The translations under genes were made by a program, and so were the position numbers. Under the pieces are notes generated by a model. The model searched no databases and had not been told where the DNA came from. It saw only the letters and a list, made by a program, of their open reading frames with translations. This document shows, piece after piece, positions 62,825 through 64,000 of a stretch of DNA of 64,000 nucleotides (position 1 is its first letter; every line of letters starts with the position of its first letter). Origin of the DNA: Paenibacillus mucilaginosus 3016 (GTDB lineage Bacteria > Bacillota > Bacilli > Paenibacillales > NBRC-103111); assembly GCF_000250655.1 (NCBI RefSeq), contig NC_016935.1, forward strand, positions 1,692,001 through 1,756,000. Direction: 5' to 3'.

Positions 62825-64000
62825 TTGGACGCACTCGCCAGTCACAGTACGGGATTCGATTTGGGGGCGATCTCCCTCAACCTTCTCTTGGTCTTATTCC
62901 TGGTTCTCTTGAACGGGTTCTTCGTAGCCGCCGAGTTTGCGCTCGTCAAGGTCAGACAGTCCCGGCTGCAGCAGCTCGACAGTGAAGGCAACGGCAAGGC
63001 GCGGTATGCGCTGGCCGTCACCGGCAAGCTGGATGCCTATCTGTCCTCGACGCAGCTCGGGATTACGCTGGCATCGCTCGGCCTCGGCTGGGTAGGGGAG
63101 CCGGCGATCGCCCACCTGATCGTGGATCCGGCCTTCGCGGCCCTTGGACTCGCGGACGCGTGGTATGCCGACGCGGTGTCCTTTGCCATCGCCTTCGCCT
63201 CCATTACCTTCCTGCATATCGTGCTGGGGGAACTGGCGCCCAAGTCGCTGGCGATACAGAAATCGGAGATGACCTCCCTGTGGCTGTCTGCGCCATTAAT
63301 GTTTTTCTACCGTATCTTCTATCCTGTCATCTGGCTGCTGAACGGTGCGGCCAACCGGCTCCTCCGACTGCTGGGTGTTGAACCGGCCACGGAGCATGAG
63401 GCGGCCCATACCGAAGAGGAGATCCGCATCCTCATGGATCAAAGCGCGCGCAGCGGGCATATCGACAAGGATGAGCTCGCCCTCTTCGACAATATCTTCG
63501 AATTCTCGGACCGGGTGGCGCGCGAGATCATGCTGCCCCGTACGGATATGGACTGCCTGTTCACCGAGCTCAGCTTCGAGGAGAATCTGAAGATGGTGTA
63601 CCAGACGAAGCATACCCGCTATCCGGTGGCGACCAGCGACAAGGATGAGATCGTCGGCTTCGTCCACATGTCCGATCTGCTGACGGCCGAGCCGGACAAA
63701 GCACACGACCTGAAGGACTTCCTGAGGCCGGTGCTGATGGTGCCGGAGTCGATGGAGATCTCCCACGTGCTGAAGCTCATGCAGCGCAAGCGGTCGCAGC
63801 TTGCCGTCGTAATCGACGAATACGGCGGAACCGCGGGGCTCCTCACGGCCGAGGATATCCTGGAGGAGATCGTGGGCGAGATGCACGACGAGTTCGACGA
63901 AGGGGAGAGGCCGGAGATCGAGAAGCTCCCCGACGGCTATTCGGTGGACGGCCGGGCCCTGCTGGAGGAGCTCGACGATCTGCTGGCGCTCGGCATCGTG
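62825..64000 (+). CDS. CorC/HlyC family CBS-domain membrane protein (3' partial)
   Basis: The frame runs off the right edge; 392 codons are visible. An N-terminal DUF21/CNNM domain has helices LLLVLFLVLLNGFFVAAEFA and ASITFLHIVLGELAPKSLAI. Two CBS domains follow: PRTDMDCLFTELSFEEN and LAVVIDEYGGTAGLLTAEDI, then the start of the CorC_HlyC domain (EIEKLPDGYSVDGRALLEEL). These proteins are probably Mg2+ or Co2+ export or resistance factors. The TTG start at 62825 has AAAGGAGATTG 6 bases upstream. Confidence 0.93.
   Translation, partial: MDALASHSTGFDLGAISLNLLLVLFLVLLNGFFVAAEFALVKVRQSRLQQLDSEGNGKARYALAVTGKLDAYLSSTQLGITLASLGLGWVGEPAIAHLIVDPAFAALGLADAWYADAVSFAIAFASITFLHIVLGELAPKSLAIQKSEMTSLWLSAPLMFFYRIFYPVIWLLNGAANRLLRLLGVEPATEHEAAHTEEEIRILMDQSARSGHIDKDELALFDNIFEFSDRVAREIMLPRTDMDCLFTELSFEENLKMVYQTKHTRYPVATSDKDEIVGFVHMSDLLTAEPDKAHDLKDFLRPVLMVPESMEISHVLKLMQRKRSQLAVVIDEYGGTAGLLTAEDILEEIVGEMHDEFDEGERPEIEKLPDGYSVDGRALLEELDDLLALGIV

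Overview
The window looks like a chromosome segment of a spore-forming, GC-rich member of the Paenibacillaceae, most likely a Paenibacillus. Supporting signs are the kdp system with a split KdpD, two YjcZ-type small spore proteins, three genes of the CBO0543 membrane-protein kind, yunD and yfkAB, TTG/GTG starts with strong AGGAGG-type ribosome sites, and candidate CcpA operators. No rRNA, tRNA or CRISPR array was found.

Layout. (1) 1-6980: the end of a potassium uptake operon: kdpB (5' cut by the window), kdpC, a sensor protein with two tandem KdpD input modules, a separate membrane histidine kinase, and kdpE, closed by a terminator. (2) 7.1-9.7 kb: a PadR regulator, two DUF1048 proteins and an ABC exporter. 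(3) 9.7-27.6 kb: a mobile, decaying region. It has a frameshifted IS with an 8-bp target duplication, an intact IS3-family element, two damaged IS110 transposases and a third IS110 relic, and integrase 3' ends. Between these sit small cargo units: MerR plus NmrA-like reductase, arylamine N-acetyltransferase, a secreted serine beta-lactamase-like protein, SDR enzymes with HxlR, and a 6PGDH-like dehydrogenase. (4) 27.9-32.2 kb: an asparagine/aspartate catabolic block (lipoprotein asparaginase, dicarboxylate symporter, aspartase), each unit with a cre-like site. (5) 32.6-55 kb: more accessory genes, many single, with their own regulator or none, mixed with broken AraC, TetR, hydrolase, metallo-hydrolase and membrane genes. 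(6) 55-64 kb: a GC-rich, orderly region: NlpC/P60 lipoprotein, HD-GYP protein, MoeB-like enzyme, MoaD-MoaE fusion, a small sulfite-oxidase-like protein, YunD, YfkAB and a CorC-type CBS protein cut by the window end.

The most unusual structure is a family of dispersed intergenic elements between 12.8 and 44.6 kb. Each has a roughly 25-30 nt conserved motif, then a hairpin whose sequence varies while its pairing is kept, then a second direct copy of the motif. About nine copies are visible, none in the kdp region or beyond 45 kb. One copy is split by the IS3 element, and removing the IS restores it exactly. Two copies lie at the outer edges of a 290-bp inverted repeat that, with integrase 3' ends, brackets the beta-lactamase-like gene. 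A second regulatory link is a matching MerR-type promoter (20-bp spacer with an ACACTARTGT core) in front of both the merR/NmrA pair and the 6PGDH-like gene 13 kb away.
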